The notes under the pieces were generated by a model, which had not been told where the DNA came from, made no database searches, and was given only the letters and a program-made list of their open reading frames with translations. A stretch of 64,000 bases of DNA from Dietzia massiliensis (GTDB lineage Bacteria > Actinomycetota > Actinomycetes > Mycobacteriales > Mycobacteriaceae): assembly GCF_018390595.1 (NCBI RefSeq), contig NZ_JAHBAV010000005.1, forward strand, positions 28,447 to 92,446. The letters run 5' to 3'. Shown here one piece after another: positions 28,913-37,585 of the stretch. Position 1 is the first letter of the stretch; the number at the start of each line of letters is the position of its first letter. A program made the translations under genes and the position numbers.

Positions 28913-30108
28913 CACCTACGCTCCGTTCCCACGACCCACATCGAGAAGTACTGTGAACCCCCGCCGTAGGCGTGCCCGAGGGCCCTTCGGGCATCGGGGA
29001 TCTGGTGCTCGTCGGCGCGATTCATCACCTGGCGGGCCGCTTCGGCGAACCGCAGCATGCCCGAGGCGCCGATCGGGTTGGAGCACAGGACGCCGCCGGA
29101 CGGGTTGACTGGCAGCGAGCCGTCGCGCGCAGTGGCGCCGGATTCGGTCATGCGCCAGCCCTCGCCCGGTTCCGCGAACCCGAGACTCTCCAGCCACATG
29201 GGCTCGAACCACGAGAACGGGACGTAGATCTCGGCGGCGTCGATCTCCTCGGCTGGGTTGGTGATCCCGGCCTCGGCCCACAGTGCGGCCGCGGCATCGC
29301 GGCTGGCCTGCGGGTTGGCGTAGTCGCGTCCGGCGAAGGTGCCCGGCTCGGTGCGCAGGGCGGTGGCGTGGATCCAGGCGACCTGGCGGCCGTCGGACTC
29401 CACGGCCTCGGCGGCCTCGGCGTCACCGATAACGATCGCGCACGCGCCGTCGGAGGACGGGCAGGTCTCGTCGAAGCGGATCGGGTCCCACAGCATCTGG
29501 CCCTCGAGCACCGTGTCGACGGTGATGTCGGGCTGCTTGAGGTGCGCGTACGGGTTGATGGAGCCGTTGAGCCGGTCCTTCACCGCGACCATGGCGCCCA
29601 CGTGCTCTGGGGCGCCGGTGCCCCGGATATAGGAGCGCACGTGCGGGGCGAAGTAACCGCCGGCGCCGGCGCCGACCGGTGCGGTGAACGGCACGGGTAG
29701 CGACAGGGCCCACATGGCGTTGGACTCGGACTGCTTTTCCCACGCCACGGCCAGCACGCGGCGATACCGCCCCGACTGGACGTGGGAGGCGGCCACGATC
29801 GCGGTGGATCCGCCGACGGAGCCGGCGGTGTGCACGCGCAGGAGCGGCTTGCCCACGGCGCCCAGGGCGTCGGCCATCATCAACTCGGGCATCATGACGC
29901 CCTCGAACAGGTCGGGGGCCTTGCCCACGATCACCGCGTCGATGTCGTCCCAGCCCACCCCGGCGTCGGCCATGGCGGCGTCGATGGCCTCGCGGCAGAG
30001 GCCGGCCATGGAGACGTCGGTGCGGCGGGAGACGTGGTGGGTCTGACCGGTGCCGAGCACGGCGGCGGGCAGGCCGGAGCTGTGGGAGCCGGAGCTGTGG
30101 GCGCTCAT
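28912..30108 (-). CDS. ltp3: Ltp3-like thiolase-fold aldolase
   Basis: SCP2-thiolase-like protein of 398 residues (Rv3523 Ltp3 is 394). The thiolase nucleophilic Cys is missing: the region reads HTAGSVGGSTAIVAASHV. The His motif has become CSNPIGASG (Asn for His) after NPSGG. Loss of thiolase residues is known for the Ltp2/3/4 group, which cleave a tertiary-alcohol CoA ester by retro-aldol chemistry together with a DUF35 partner. Ltp3/Ltp4 are associated with C24-branched plant-sterol chains. The ATG at 30108 overlaps the ltp4 stop by four bases. Confidence 0.85.
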   Translation of the reverse strand: MSAHSSGSHSSGLPAAVLGTGQTHHVSRRTDVSMAGLCREAIDAAMADAGVGWDDIDAVIVGKAPDLFEGVMMPELMMADALGAVGKPLLRVHTAGSVGGSTAIVAASHVQSGRYRRVLAVAWEKQSESNAMWALSLPVPFTAPVGAGAGGYFAPHVRSYIRGTGAPEHVGAMVAVKDRLNGSINPYAHLKQPDITVDTVLEGQMLWDPIRFDETCPSSDGACAIVIGDAEAAEAVESDGRQVAWIHATALRTEPGTFAGRDYANPQASRDAAAALWAEAGITNPAEEIDAAEIYVPFSWFEPMWLESLGFAEPGEGWRMTESGATARDGSLPVNPSGGVLCSNPIGASGMLRFAEAARQVMNRADEHQIPDARRALGHAYGGGSQYFSMWVVGTERR

Positions 30109-31169
30109 GCGGTGCGTCCTTCCAGGAGGCAGATGAGGTTCTGCTGCAGCAGATGGCCGCTGGTCGCGTGGGCCAGGGCGCGCTCGGTGGCTCCGGACCA
30201 GATGGCCTCGGCGGCGTAGCCGATGCGCTCGAGCCCCGCCGAGAACAGCGGGTCGGCGACCAGCGAGCCGCCCGACGGGGTCACCACGACGTCGCTGGGC
30301 AGGTCCAGCGCCGCGCGGAGGAGCAGTTCCTGGTGCGTGTACTGGGTGTGCAGCTCGGCGACGCCGACGCCGCCGAGGTCGGGACGATCCGACGACGACG
30401 AGCCGCTCGCCCGGACCGCGGCAGCACGGGCTGAGGGCGAGTCCGTGAGATCGCGCGCCCCGAACTCGGCGGAGTCGGCGATGTGCTCGATCCCCGAGAT
30501 GTAGGCCGGGGTGTCGCACAGCTCGCGGGCCCGGTCGCCGGAGGCGAGGATGATCGCGCCGGCGCCGTCGGTCACCGGCGGGCAGTCGTGGCGGCGCAGC
30601 GGGTCGGCGACGTACGGCTCGGCGAGCAGGTCGGCGACCTCGCGGCCGGTCGCGCGGGCGGCGACGGCGGCCATGTCGGACTCCGACCAGCGGCCGGAGT
30701 CGATGCCGGCGCGGGCCTGTAGGCCCGCGAGGTGGTGGCGGCCCGGCCACAGCGGCGCGACGGTGTACGGGTCGAGCTGCAGCGCCAGCGCGGTGTCGAG
30801 GTCGGTGCTGGCCGAGGCCTTGCCGAAGCCGTACACCAGCGCGGTGTCGGCCTGGCCGGTGGCGATCTTGAGGTAGGCCTCGAAGAACGCCCAGGCGGCG
30901 TCCATCTCCACGTGCGATTCGGAGATCGGCGGGACCGCGCCGATCGAGTCGACCGCGGAGATGAAGGAGAAGGCGCGGCCGGCGAGGTAGTCCGACGAGC
31001 CGGAGCACCAGAAGTCGATGTCGGTGCGGTCCAGGCCGGTCTGCCGGTAGCACTCGGCGAAGACCGGGGCGAGCATCTCGACACCGTTGGTGGTGCCGAA
31101 GGTGGATTCGGTGTGGCGGGCGTGGGCGAATCCGACGACGGCCACGTCCCGGGGTGCGTTGGGGGTCAC
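30105..31169 (-). CDS. ltp4: Ltp4-like thiolase-fold aldolase
   Basis: Thiolase-fold protein of 354 residues, the same length as Rv3522 Ltp4. No nucleophilic Cys is seen at the expected place (SESHVEMDAAWAFFEA), and the late motif is TPSGGSLVADPLFSAG rather than NxxGGxxxxGHP. It probably forms a heteromer with Ltp3 and the double DUF35 protein. The GTG at 31169 has GAGG about 9 bases upstream; no earlier in-frame start fits the operon. The role in retro-aldol removal of a propionyl-CoA or acetyl-CoA unit is inferred from characterised Ltp2-DUF35 complexes. Confidence 0.85.
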   Translation of the reverse strand: MTPNAPRDVAVVGFAHARHTESTFGTTNGVEMLAPVFAECYRQTGLDRTDIDFWCSGSSDYLAGRAFSFISAVDSIGAVPPISESHVEMDAAWAFFEAYLKIATGQADTALVYGFGKASASTDLDTALALQLDPYTVAPLWPGRHHLAGLQARAGIDSGRWSESDMAAVAARATGREVADLLAEPYVADPLRRHDCPPVTDGAGAIILASGDRARELCDTPAYISGIEHIADSAEFGARDLTDSPSARAAAVRASGSSSSDRPDLGGVGVAELHTQYTHQELLLRAALDLPSDVVVTPSGGSLVADPLFSAGLERIGYAAEAIWSGATERALAHATSGHLLQQNLICLLEGRTA

Positions 31170-31181
31170 GGGTGGTGTCCT

Positions 31182-32228
31182 CTACAGGTGCTTGGCGTAG
31201 GTGGCGGGGTCGGCGTCGGGATCGCCGGTCGGCTCGAAGTGCGTGATCGCCTTCATCGACGCGGGCCGGTCGGCCTCGGGCGCCCACACCGCGCGCACGC
31301 GCATGCCCATCCGGACCTCGGACGCCTCACAGCCCAGCACGAGATGCTGGATGGGCACGTCCGAGCCGTCGAGCAGGATGTAGGCGGTGACGTAGGGGGG
31401 CGTGATCTGCTGCCCCGCGAACGGCACGTTGACGATGCCGAACGTGGTGACGGTCCCGGTGTCGGCGACCTCGATGTACTCGCCCATGGCCACCCCGTCG
31501 GACGGGCAGTAATCGCGCGGCGGGACGTAGACCTCGGGGCCGTTGGAGCGGCGGCGCCCCAGCACCCGGCCCTGCACGATGGCGCGCAGGAACTCGCTCT
31601 CCGCGGGCGCGGCCGTGTGGGTGACCGCTAGGCCGATGGGCGTGACGACCCCCGAGACGGGCTCGGCGGCACCGGGTTCGACGGCAGCGGGCTCGCCGTC
31701 AGTGGGCGGGGCGTCGGTGGCGGCGATGTTGTCGTCGTCGTACCCCTCGGGGACCACGCACGCGATGTCGTGGACGTCGCCACGTCGCTCGGCCGACCAC
31801 CGAACGCGCACGCGCATCCCGGTGCTGACGGCCTCGGGGCCGTCAGCGGCCAGGGCCAGGAGCATGGCGGTGTCCGCGCCGTCGAACCGCACGAGCGCCC
31901 AGGCGAACGGGGTGTCGAGCGGGTTGACGTCGGTGGGGTCGGGAACCCAGGTCCAGGCGACGACGACGCCGCCGACCCCGTCGCCCGAGCCGACCTCCGC
32001 TGTCTGGGTGAGCGGCGCCCGCGTATGCGGGTCGAACTCGACCGGCGGGACGTGCACGGTGCCCCGGGAGTCGCGGGTGCCCACGATGCGGCGGTCGCGG
32101 AGGCCGGTGAAGAACGCTCCCAGCACGGGGCCGGTCGACCTGGTGTAGTCGAAGGACGGCGTGAGCGAGGCGGACAGCACGGGCTTGTCCGGCGAGGTGA
32201 TATCGACAACGATCTTTCTGAACGTCAC
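31182..32228 (-). CDS. Tandem DUF35 (ChsH2-type OB-fold) protein without zinc ribbon
   Basis: Protein of 348 residues with two OB-fold DUF35 units: about residues 35-160 (VHVPPVEFDPHTRAPLT, then VVVAWTWVPDPTDV, ending MRVRVRWSA) and about 210-335 (VYVPPRDYCPSDGVAMGEYI, then TFGIVNVPFAGQQ, ending MRVRAVWAPEADRP). An acidic Ala/Pro linker joins them. DUF35 proteins usually begin with a CxxC zinc ribbon; here unit one has no Cys and unit two one, so zinc binding looks lost. Synteny matches Rv3521. The GTG at 32228 lies directly after a KstR-type site, with TACTTA five bases before it, suggesting a leaderless start. Likely scaffold for Ltp3/Ltp4. Confidence 0.83.
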   Translation of the reverse strand: MTFRKIVVDITSPDKPVLSASLTPSFDYTRSTGPVLGAFFTGLRDRRIVGTRDSRGTVHVPPVEFDPHTRAPLTQTAEVGSGDGVGGVVVAWTWVPDPTDVNPLDTPFAWALVRFDGADTAMLLALAADGPEAVSTGMRVRVRWSAERRGDVHDIACVVPEGYDDDNIAATDAPPTDGEPAAVEPGAAEPVSGVVTPIGLAVTHTAAPAESEFLRAIVQGRVLGRRRSNGPEVYVPPRDYCPSDGVAMGEYIEVADTGTVTTFGIVNVPFAGQQITPPYVTAYILLDGSDVPIQHLVLGCEASEVRMGMRVRAVWAPEADRPASMKAITHFEPTGDPDADPATYAKHL

Positions 32229-32237
32229 GGCCGTAAG

Positions 32238-32251
32238 TAGAACACGTTACA
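32238..32251. promoter_or_regulatory. KstR-type operator, divergent
   Basis: TAGAACACGTTACA matches TnnAACnnGTTnnA exactly. It lies between the DUF35-ltp4-ltp3 operon (left) and the LLM gene at 32319 (right), the same divergent arrangement as Rv3521/Rv3520c. Confidence 0.87.
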
Positions 32252-32318
32252 CCGGAGCCTGGGCGGCTTTCCGTGGAGTGCGTCACGCGAATCCGGAGGC
32301 GTGGGTCACACTGTATCC

Positions 32319-33353
32319 ATGAAGTTCGCCTTGCAGCTCGGATACTGGGGCGCGCAGCCGCCCACCAATCACGCCGACCTCGTGGTGGCCGCGGACAGGG
32401 CGGGGTTCGACACCGTCTTCACCGCAGAAGCCTGGGGTTCCGACGCGTTCACCCCGCTGGCCTGGTACGGCTCACTCACCGAGAACATCCGGTTGTCGAC
32501 CGCCGTCGTGCAGCTCTCCGCCCGTACGCCCACGGCCACCGCGATGACCACCATGACGATCGACCACCTGTCCGGCGGGCGCTTCTGCCTGGGGCTGGGT
32601 GTCTCGGGGCCGCAGGTGGTGGAGGGCTGGTACGGGCAGGCGTTCGCCAAGCCGCTCGCCCGGACCCGCGAGTACATCGACATCATCCGCAAGGTCCTGC
32701 GCCGCGAGGAGCCCGTGACCTCCGACGGCCCCGCCTACGCGCTGCCCTACCAGGGGGCGGACGCCTCCGGCTTCGGTAAGCCGCTCAAGTCGATCCTGCA
32801 TCCGCTGCGTGAGGACGTGCCCATCTGGCTGGGCGCCGAGGGGCCCAAGAACGTGGCCCTGGCCGCCGAGATCGCCGATGGCTGGCTGGGCTTCCTCGCC
32901 TCGCCGCGCACGGCGTCCGAGTTCAACTCCTGGCTCGATGAGGGCTTCGCCCGTCCCGGCGCGCGGCGCACCCGCGAGGACTTCGAGGTGGCGTTCCTGT
33001 GCCAGCTCCACATCACCGATGACCGACGCGGCGTGATCGACGCCTACAAGCCGTTCACCGCGCTGTACGCCGGCGGCATGGGGGCCGAGGAGAAGAACTT
33101 CCACGCCGAGGCGTTCCGCAGGATGGGGTTCGCCGAGGACGTGGACCGCATCACCGAACTGTTCCGCGCGGGCCGCAAGGATGAGGCCGCGGCCGCCGTG
33201 CCGGACGAGATGGTGGAGGCCACGGCGATCATCGGAGACGAGGCGCAGGTGCGCGAGCAGATCGCCGAGTGGGAGGCCGCCGGCATCACGATGCTCGTGG
33301 TGACCGCGCGGACGGTTGAGGAAATCGAGCAGATCGCGCGGCTGATCGACTGA
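32319..33353 (+). CDS. LLM-class F420-dependent oxidoreductase (Rv3520c-like)
   Basis: Luciferase-like TIM-barrel protein of 344 residues (Rv3520c is 347). It starts KFALQLGYWGAQPPTNHADL and contains AEAWGSDAFTPLAWYG, LGLGVSGPQVVEGWYG and PIWLGAEGPKNVALAAE, motifs of F420-dependent reductases and dehydrogenases. The ATG at 32319 lacks a good ribosome-binding site; GGAGG is 23 bases upstream. It is divergent from the DUF35-ltp operon over one KstR-type operator. The reaction is unknown; hydride transfer between F420 and a steroid enone or alcohol is a reasonable guess. Confidence 0.85.
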   Translation: MKFALQLGYWGAQPPTNHADLVVAADRAGFDTVFTAEAWGSDAFTPLAWYGSLTENIRLSTAVVQLSARTPTATAMTTMTIDHLSGGRFCLGLGVSGPQVVEGWYGQAFAKPLARTREYIDIIRKVLRREEPVTSDGPAYALPYQGADASGFGKPLKSILHPLREDVPIWLGAEGPKNVALAAEIADGWLGFLASPRTASEFNSWLDEGFARPGARRTREDFEVAFLCQLHITDDRRGVIDAYKPFTALYAGGMGAEEKNFHAEAFRRMGFAEDVDRITELFRAGRKDEAAAAVPDEMVEATAIIGDEAQVREQIAEWEAAGITMLVVTARTVEEIEQIARLID

Positions 33354-33434
33354 GCGCAGCGGCGCCCGTCGCGCCCGCTCGCCCGGCCCCGCCTCCGGGC
33401 CTGACTGGCGTGCGCGCCCGGAGCCGCTGTGCCC

Positions 33435-34274
33435 TCAGTCCGGCTTGTCGGCCTTACGGAACTGGCCGTCGGGACCGAAGGTGGCGGTGCCCATGCCGTC
33501 CCCGTGGATCAGGGAAACCGCGTACTCCGGTTCGCCGAGCGGGTCCGCGAACACGCTCACATGGCTCAACCTCGCGCCGGACATGTCGAGTTCTTCCGGG
33601 GCCGCCGCGATGGTCTGATCGATCACGGCCGAGTCGATATCGGCGATTCGGAAGGTCGTCGATTCGGTCCGGGAATGGAAACCCGACTGCGTCCACTCGC
33701 CTCCACGGAACTGGTAGCTCAGGCGCTTCCCGGGCTCGGCCGGGTCCTCGTACATGGCGCCGGCGCTGGTGCCGTGGATGCTGAAGGTGTCGAGGTCCAG
33801 GCCGGCGAACTCGCTCTTCGCCGAGCTGATCACGCGCTCGATCCCCTCTGCGGTGTGGAGCGGGCCGGGGACCGAAGCGTGCTCCGTGGACGCGGGATTC
33901 GAGGCAGTGTCGGAGACGTTGGCCGCAATCGCCCCACCGGCGATCGCGAGCACCACCACCGCGACCGCGATCCCGATGGTCCATCCCCGCTTCGCGTGAC
34001 TTAGGTCTTCACGACGACGGGCATCCCGACCGGCGTACGCGGAGCCGGTGGCGGCGTTGTCGTCGTCATCGCCGTCTAATCCCAGGTCGTCGTCACCGCC
34101 GCGCAGGTCGGCCACGAGCGGGCGTAGCTCGTCGATGTACGTGGCCTTGGTGGCGGTCCGGATGCGCTCGAAGTGTTCGAAGTGGTCGAGCCGGCCCGCC
34201 GCGAAGGCCTCGTCGAGGGCCTGCTGGACGGCGGTGCGCTGGGCGTCGGATGCGCGGGTACGGTGCTTCGCCAT
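33435..34274 (-). CDS. DUF1707 membrane protein
   Basis: Protein of 279 residues. Residues about 5-60 form a DUF1707 domain (RASDAQRTAVQQALDEAFAA then GRLDHFEHFERI), a small helical module common in mycolic-acid bacteria. An acidic linker (GDDDLGLDGDDDD) and Arg-rich stretch precede a single membrane segment (GWTIGIAVAVVVLAIAGGAIAA). The C-terminal part of about 160 residues is extracytoplasmic, ends in ATFGPDGQFRKADKPD, and is unassigned. It lies between KstR-type units but shows no operator of its own. A short remnant of a second copy lies directly upstream (34307-34366). Confidence 0.75.
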   Translation of the reverse strand: MAKHRTRASDAQRTAVQQALDEAFAAGRLDHFEHFERIRTATKATYIDELRPLVADLRGGDDDLGLDGDDDDNAATGSAYAGRDARRREDLSHAKRGWTIGIAVAVVVLAIAGGAIAANVSDTASNPASTEHASVPGPLHTAEGIERVISSAKSEFAGLDLDTFSIHGTSAGAMYEDPAEPGKRLSYQFRGGEWTQSGFHSRTESTTFRIADIDSAVIDQTIAAAPEELDMSGARLSHVSVFADPLGEPEYAVSLIHGDGMGTATFGPDGQFRKADKPD

Positions 34275-34306
34275 GAGCGAGAGCGTAACCGCCGGGCCGG
34301 GTCAGA

Positions 34307-34366
34307 TCATCTGGGAGCCTCGACCTCACGTTCCTGGCCGCCGGGGCCGAAGGTCACCGTGTCAAG
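34307..34366 (-). pseudogene. C-terminal remnant of a second DUF1707-type membrane protein
   Basis: Minus-strand codons before a TGA read LDTVTFGPGGQEREVEAPR, which aligns with the last residues of the neighbouring gene (GTATFGPDGQFRKADKPD). No longer matching frame continues upstream, where a KstR-type operator and the fadD gene begin. The match is only about 18 residues, so this is suggestive. Confidence 0.4.
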
Positions 34367-34414
34367 CGAGCCGCGCGCAAACCGATTCGTCGGGGAGAAA
34401 GACCGCCAGTAGAG

Positions 34415-34428
34415 TAGAACACGTTCTA
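34415..34428. promoter_or_regulatory. KstR-type operator
   Basis: TAGAACACGTTCTA, exact match to TnnAACnnGTTnnA with a near-perfect palindrome. TATCGT overlaps its right end and ends seven bases before the fadD ATG, suggesting a leaderless transcript. Confidence 0.9.
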
Positions 34429-34439
34429 TCGTGGGGCTC

Positions 34440-36083
34440 ATGAGTGCACCCACGCCTACCGTCCCCGCCGACGCCGGAATCCTGGACCCGCGGACCGGTG
34501 AGCACGTGACCAGCGTCTATTCGATCGCGGAGGCCGAGCCCGACCGGGTCGCGGTGATCGAGGGCGGCTCCGCTGACCTGCCCGGTCGCCAGGTGACCTT
34601 CGGCCAGCTCGCCGAGGCCGCCCACGGCTACGCGCGCGGCCTGCAGGACCTGGGCCTGAAGACCGGTGACTGCATCGTGCTGCTGGCGCCCAACTCGATC
34701 GAGTTCCTCGAGGTCTACTACGCCGCGCTGGAGATCGGTCTCTACGTGGCGCCCGCCAACTGGCACCTCACCGGCCCCGAGGTCGCGTACATCATCGACA
34801 ACTCCGGTTCGACGGTGTTCATCGCGGACCAGCGGTTCGCCGACGTCGCAGGAGTCGCCGCGGCCGAGGCGGGGCTCGACATGGCCCGCTGCTACGCGAT
34901 CGGCGACGTCCCCGGATTCCGCCCGCTCGCCGAGCTGACCGCCCCGGCCGCGGGTGGCGGTGGCGCGGGGGAGGCCTCGTCGTCGTCCCTTCCTTCGGAT
35001 CGCACCCTCGGCGACCCGATGCTCTACACAAGTGGAACCACCGGCCGGCCCAAAGGCGTGCGCCGGCCGCTGACCGGCGCGAGCCCGGACCAGGTAACGG
35101 TGCCCAACTACTACTTCTTCGCCGGCTTCAACATCCACGCGCCGGACAACGTCCACATCTGTGGCTCGCCGCTGTACCACACGGCCGTGCTCAACTTCGT
35201 CACCATCTCGCTCAACCTCGGTCAGACCGTAGTGCTGATGGACAAGTGGACGCCCGAGGAGATGCTGCGGCTGATCGACGCGCACGGGGTGACCCAGTCG
35301 CACATGGTCCCCACCCAGTTCTCCCGCCTGCTCGAGCTGCCCGAGGAGGTCCGCGCGAAGTACGACGTGTCCAGCCTGCGTACGATCGTCCACGGTGCCG
35401 CCCCGTGCCCCAAGCACGTCAAGCAGGCCATGCTCGACTGGTGGGGCCCGGTGCTCACCGAGTACTACGCCGGCACCGAGGGCGGCGGCTGCACCATCAC
35501 CGGCGAGGAGTGGCTGCGCAAGCCCGGCAGCGTCGGGCGGCCGTGGAAGACCACCACCTTGAAAATTCTCGACGACGACGGGAACGAGGTGCCCACCGGC
35601 GAGACCGGCAACGTGTACCTGCAGATGCACGGCTCGAGGTTCGAGTACCACCAGGACGCCGAGAAGACTGCCAAGACCTACGTCGGCGAGCTGTTCACCA
35701 TGGGCGACATCGGGTACGTCGACTCCGACGGCTACCTGTTCCTGTGCGACCGCAAGAACGACATGATCATCTCCGGCGGCGTGAACATCTACCCCGCCGA
35801 GATCGAGTCGGAGATGACCCGGCACGACGCCGTGCGCGACGTGGCCGTGTTCGGCATCCCGCACCCCGACTGGGGAGAGGAGGTCAAGGCCGTGATCGAG
35901 CTGGCCGACGGCTACACCGAATCCGAGGAGCTCAAGGCGCAGATCCTGGAGGACCTGGCCGCGCGGCTGGCCAAGTACAAGATGCCACGGTCCATCGACG
36001 TGGTGGAGGAGCTGCCGCGCCAGGCCAACGGCAAGCTCATGAAGCGCACGCTCAAGGACCCCTACTGGGCGGACGCGAAGTAG
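34440..36083 (+). CDS. Acyl-CoA synthetase (FadD) under KstR-type control
   Basis: ANL ligase of 547 residues with P-loop LYTSGTTGRPKGVRRP, LTEYYAGTEGGG, FTMGDIGYVDSDG, and the C-terminal lysine in RQANGKLMKR. All catalytic elements look intact. The ATG at 34440 sits 11 bases after the KstR-type palindrome. It is not the FadD19 or FadD17 type (both are elsewhere in this window) nor FadD3, so it is a fourth ligase of the locus. It may activate a C27, C24 or C22 sterol acid. The aldehyde dehydrogenase gene 35 bp downstream is probably co-transcribed. Confidence 0.85.
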   Translation: MSAPTPTVPADAGILDPRTGEHVTSVYSIAEAEPDRVAVIEGGSADLPGRQVTFGQLAEAAHGYARGLQDLGLKTGDCIVLLAPNSIEFLEVYYAALEIGLYVAPANWHLTGPEVAYIIDNSGSTVFIADQRFADVAGVAAAEAGLDMARCYAIGDVPGFRPLAELTAPAAGGGGAGEASSSSLPSDRTLGDPMLYTSGTTGRPKGVRRPLTGASPDQVTVPNYYFFAGFNIHAPDNVHICGSPLYHTAVLNFVTISLNLGQTVVLMDKWTPEEMLRLIDAHGVTQSHMVPTQFSRLLELPEEVRAKYDVSSLRTIVHGAAPCPKHVKQAMLDWWGPVLTEYYAGTEGGGCTITGEEWLRKPGSVGRPWKTTTLKILDDDGNEVPTGETGNVYLQMHGSRFEYHQDAEKTAKTYVGELFTMGDIGYVDSDGYLFLCDRKNDMIISGGVNIYPAEIESEMTRHDAVRDVAVFGIPHPDWGEEVKAVIELADGYTESEELKAQILEDLAARLAKYKMPRSIDVVEELPRQANGKLMKRTLKDPYWADAK

Positions 36084-36118
36084 GGACTCGCGCGGGCGGT
36101 GGGCCCTAGTCTGGACGA

Positions 36119-37579
36119 ATGACCAGCACTCCCACCGCCCGCGATCTCACCCTCGCCCAGATCCTCGAGCGGCAGCGCGAGGCGTTCCTCGCCGACCCGC
36201 AGCCCGGCGCGGCGGTCCGGCGCGACCGGATCCACCGGCTCAAGCAGCTCGTCCTGGACAACGCCGCCGAGCTCACGGAGGCGATGCGCGAGGACTACGG
36301 CTCCCGGCCGGAGACGTTTTCCACCCTCACCGACATCGCCTCCTCCATCCCGGACCTCGACCACCAGCGCGCCCACGTGCGGAAGTGGATGAGACCCTCC
36401 CGCGTCTCGCGTGCCCTCGAGGCGGTCGGCTTCACGCAGCAGGTCCGCCACGACCCCAAGGGTGTCGTCGGCATCATCGGGCCCTGGAACTTCCCGCTGT
36501 ACCTGACGATCGTCCCCGCCGGGTCCGCCCTCGGAGCCGGCAACCGAGTGATGATGCGGCCGTCCTCCGTCACCGCGCGCACCACCGAGGTGCTGTGCCG
36601 GCGCGCGCCCGAGTACTTTGCCCTGGACGAGCTCGCTGTCGCCGGCCCGGAGCACGGCCGCGGCTCGGACTTCTCCACCCTCGCCTTCGACCACCTGTTC
36701 TTCACCGGATCGCCAGGCGTCGGGAGGTCCGTCGCCAGGGACGCCGCCGAGAACCTCACGCCCGTCACCCTCGAGCTCGGCGGTAAGAACCCTGTCCTCG
36801 TCGACACGAGCGCCGACATCGACCGCGCCGCCCGCAGCATCGCCTCGGCCCGCATGGTCAACGGCGGTCAGGTGTGCATGTGTCCCGACTACGTGTTCGT
36901 CCCGTGCGACAGGCTCGACACGTTCTGCGACACCGTCCTCGACCAGTGGCGCAGCACCCTTCCCACCATCGTCGGCAACCCCGAGTACACCGCTATCGTC
37001 AACGACTCGAACTACGAACGGATCGTCGGGCTCGTCGACGACGCCGTCGCCAAGGGCGCGCGCCGACGCGATGCCGCACCGGCGGCCGAGCGGCTGCCCG
37101 ATCCGGTGACCCGCAAGATCGCGCCGACCCTGCTCACCGGCGTCACCCCGGACATGGAGATCGACTCCGACGAGGTGTTCGGCCCGGTCCTCACCGTCTT
37201 CGGCTACGACACGCTTGACGACGCGATCCGGTACGTCACCGACCGACCCAGCCCGCTGGTGTTGTACTGGTACGGGGAGAAGAACGAGCGCTTCGAGGTG
37301 GTCGCCGACCGGACGCGCTCCGGCAGTATCTACGGCAACGACTTCGGGATCGGGATGGCCTCTTCAGCCATCCCCTTCGGCGGCGTCGGCAACTCGGGCA
37401 TGGGCGGCTACCACGGCCACTACGGGTTCCGGACGTTCACGCACGAGCGGGCGGTGGCGTTGCACTCGTTCGACGCCGACGTCTCGCAGCTCATGGTGCC
37501 GCCGTTCACGCGGGGCAAGAAGCGGCTCGCCTCGGCGTACCTCGGCGCGATGCGGGCGCGGACGCGTCTGCGGTTGTAG
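36119..37579 (+). CDS. Aldehyde dehydrogenase, coniferyl-aldehyde-dehydrogenase-like
   Basis: ALDH of 486 residues in the class 3 / coniferyl aldehyde group. RKWMRPSRVSRALEA, IIGPWNFPLYLTIVP, LELGGKNPVLVD (general-base Glu) and NGGQVCMCPDYVFVP (nucleophilic Cys, two candidates C-M-C) are all present. The C-terminal FTHERAVALHSF fits. Start ATG at 36119, 35 bp after the fadD stop. Position behind a KstR-controlled fadD suggests oxidation of a steroid side-chain aldehyde to the acid that the ligase activates; this is inference. Convergent with the histidine kinase gene, 6 bp apart. Confidence 0.85.
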   Translation: MTSTPTARDLTLAQILERQREAFLADPQPGAAVRRDRIHRLKQLVLDNAAELTEAMREDYGSRPETFSTLTDIASSIPDLDHQRAHVRKWMRPSRVSRALEAVGFTQQVRHDPKGVVGIIGPWNFPLYLTIVPAGSALGAGNRVMMRPSSVTARTTEVLCRRAPEYFALDELAVAGPEHGRGSDFSTLAFDHLFFTGSPGVGRSVARDAAENLTPVTLELGGKNPVLVDTSADIDRAARSIASARMVNGGQVCMCPDYVFVPCDRLDTFCDTVLDQWRSTLPTIVGNPEYTAIVNDSNYERIVGLVDDAVAKGARRRDAAPAAERLPDPVTRKIAPTLLTGVTPDMEIDSDEVFGPVLTVFGYDTLDDAIRYVTDRPSPLVLYWYGEKNERFEVVADRTRSGSIYGNDFGIGMASSAIPFGGVGNSGMGGYHGHYGFRTFTHERAVALHSFDADVSQLMVPPFTRGKKRLASAYLGAMRARTRLRL

Positions 37580-37585
37580 CCGGGC

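Noticed and set aside
33354..33434. GC-rich stretch after the LLM gene as a terminator
   Set aside because: Only short, widely separated complementary pieces; no compact hairpin.
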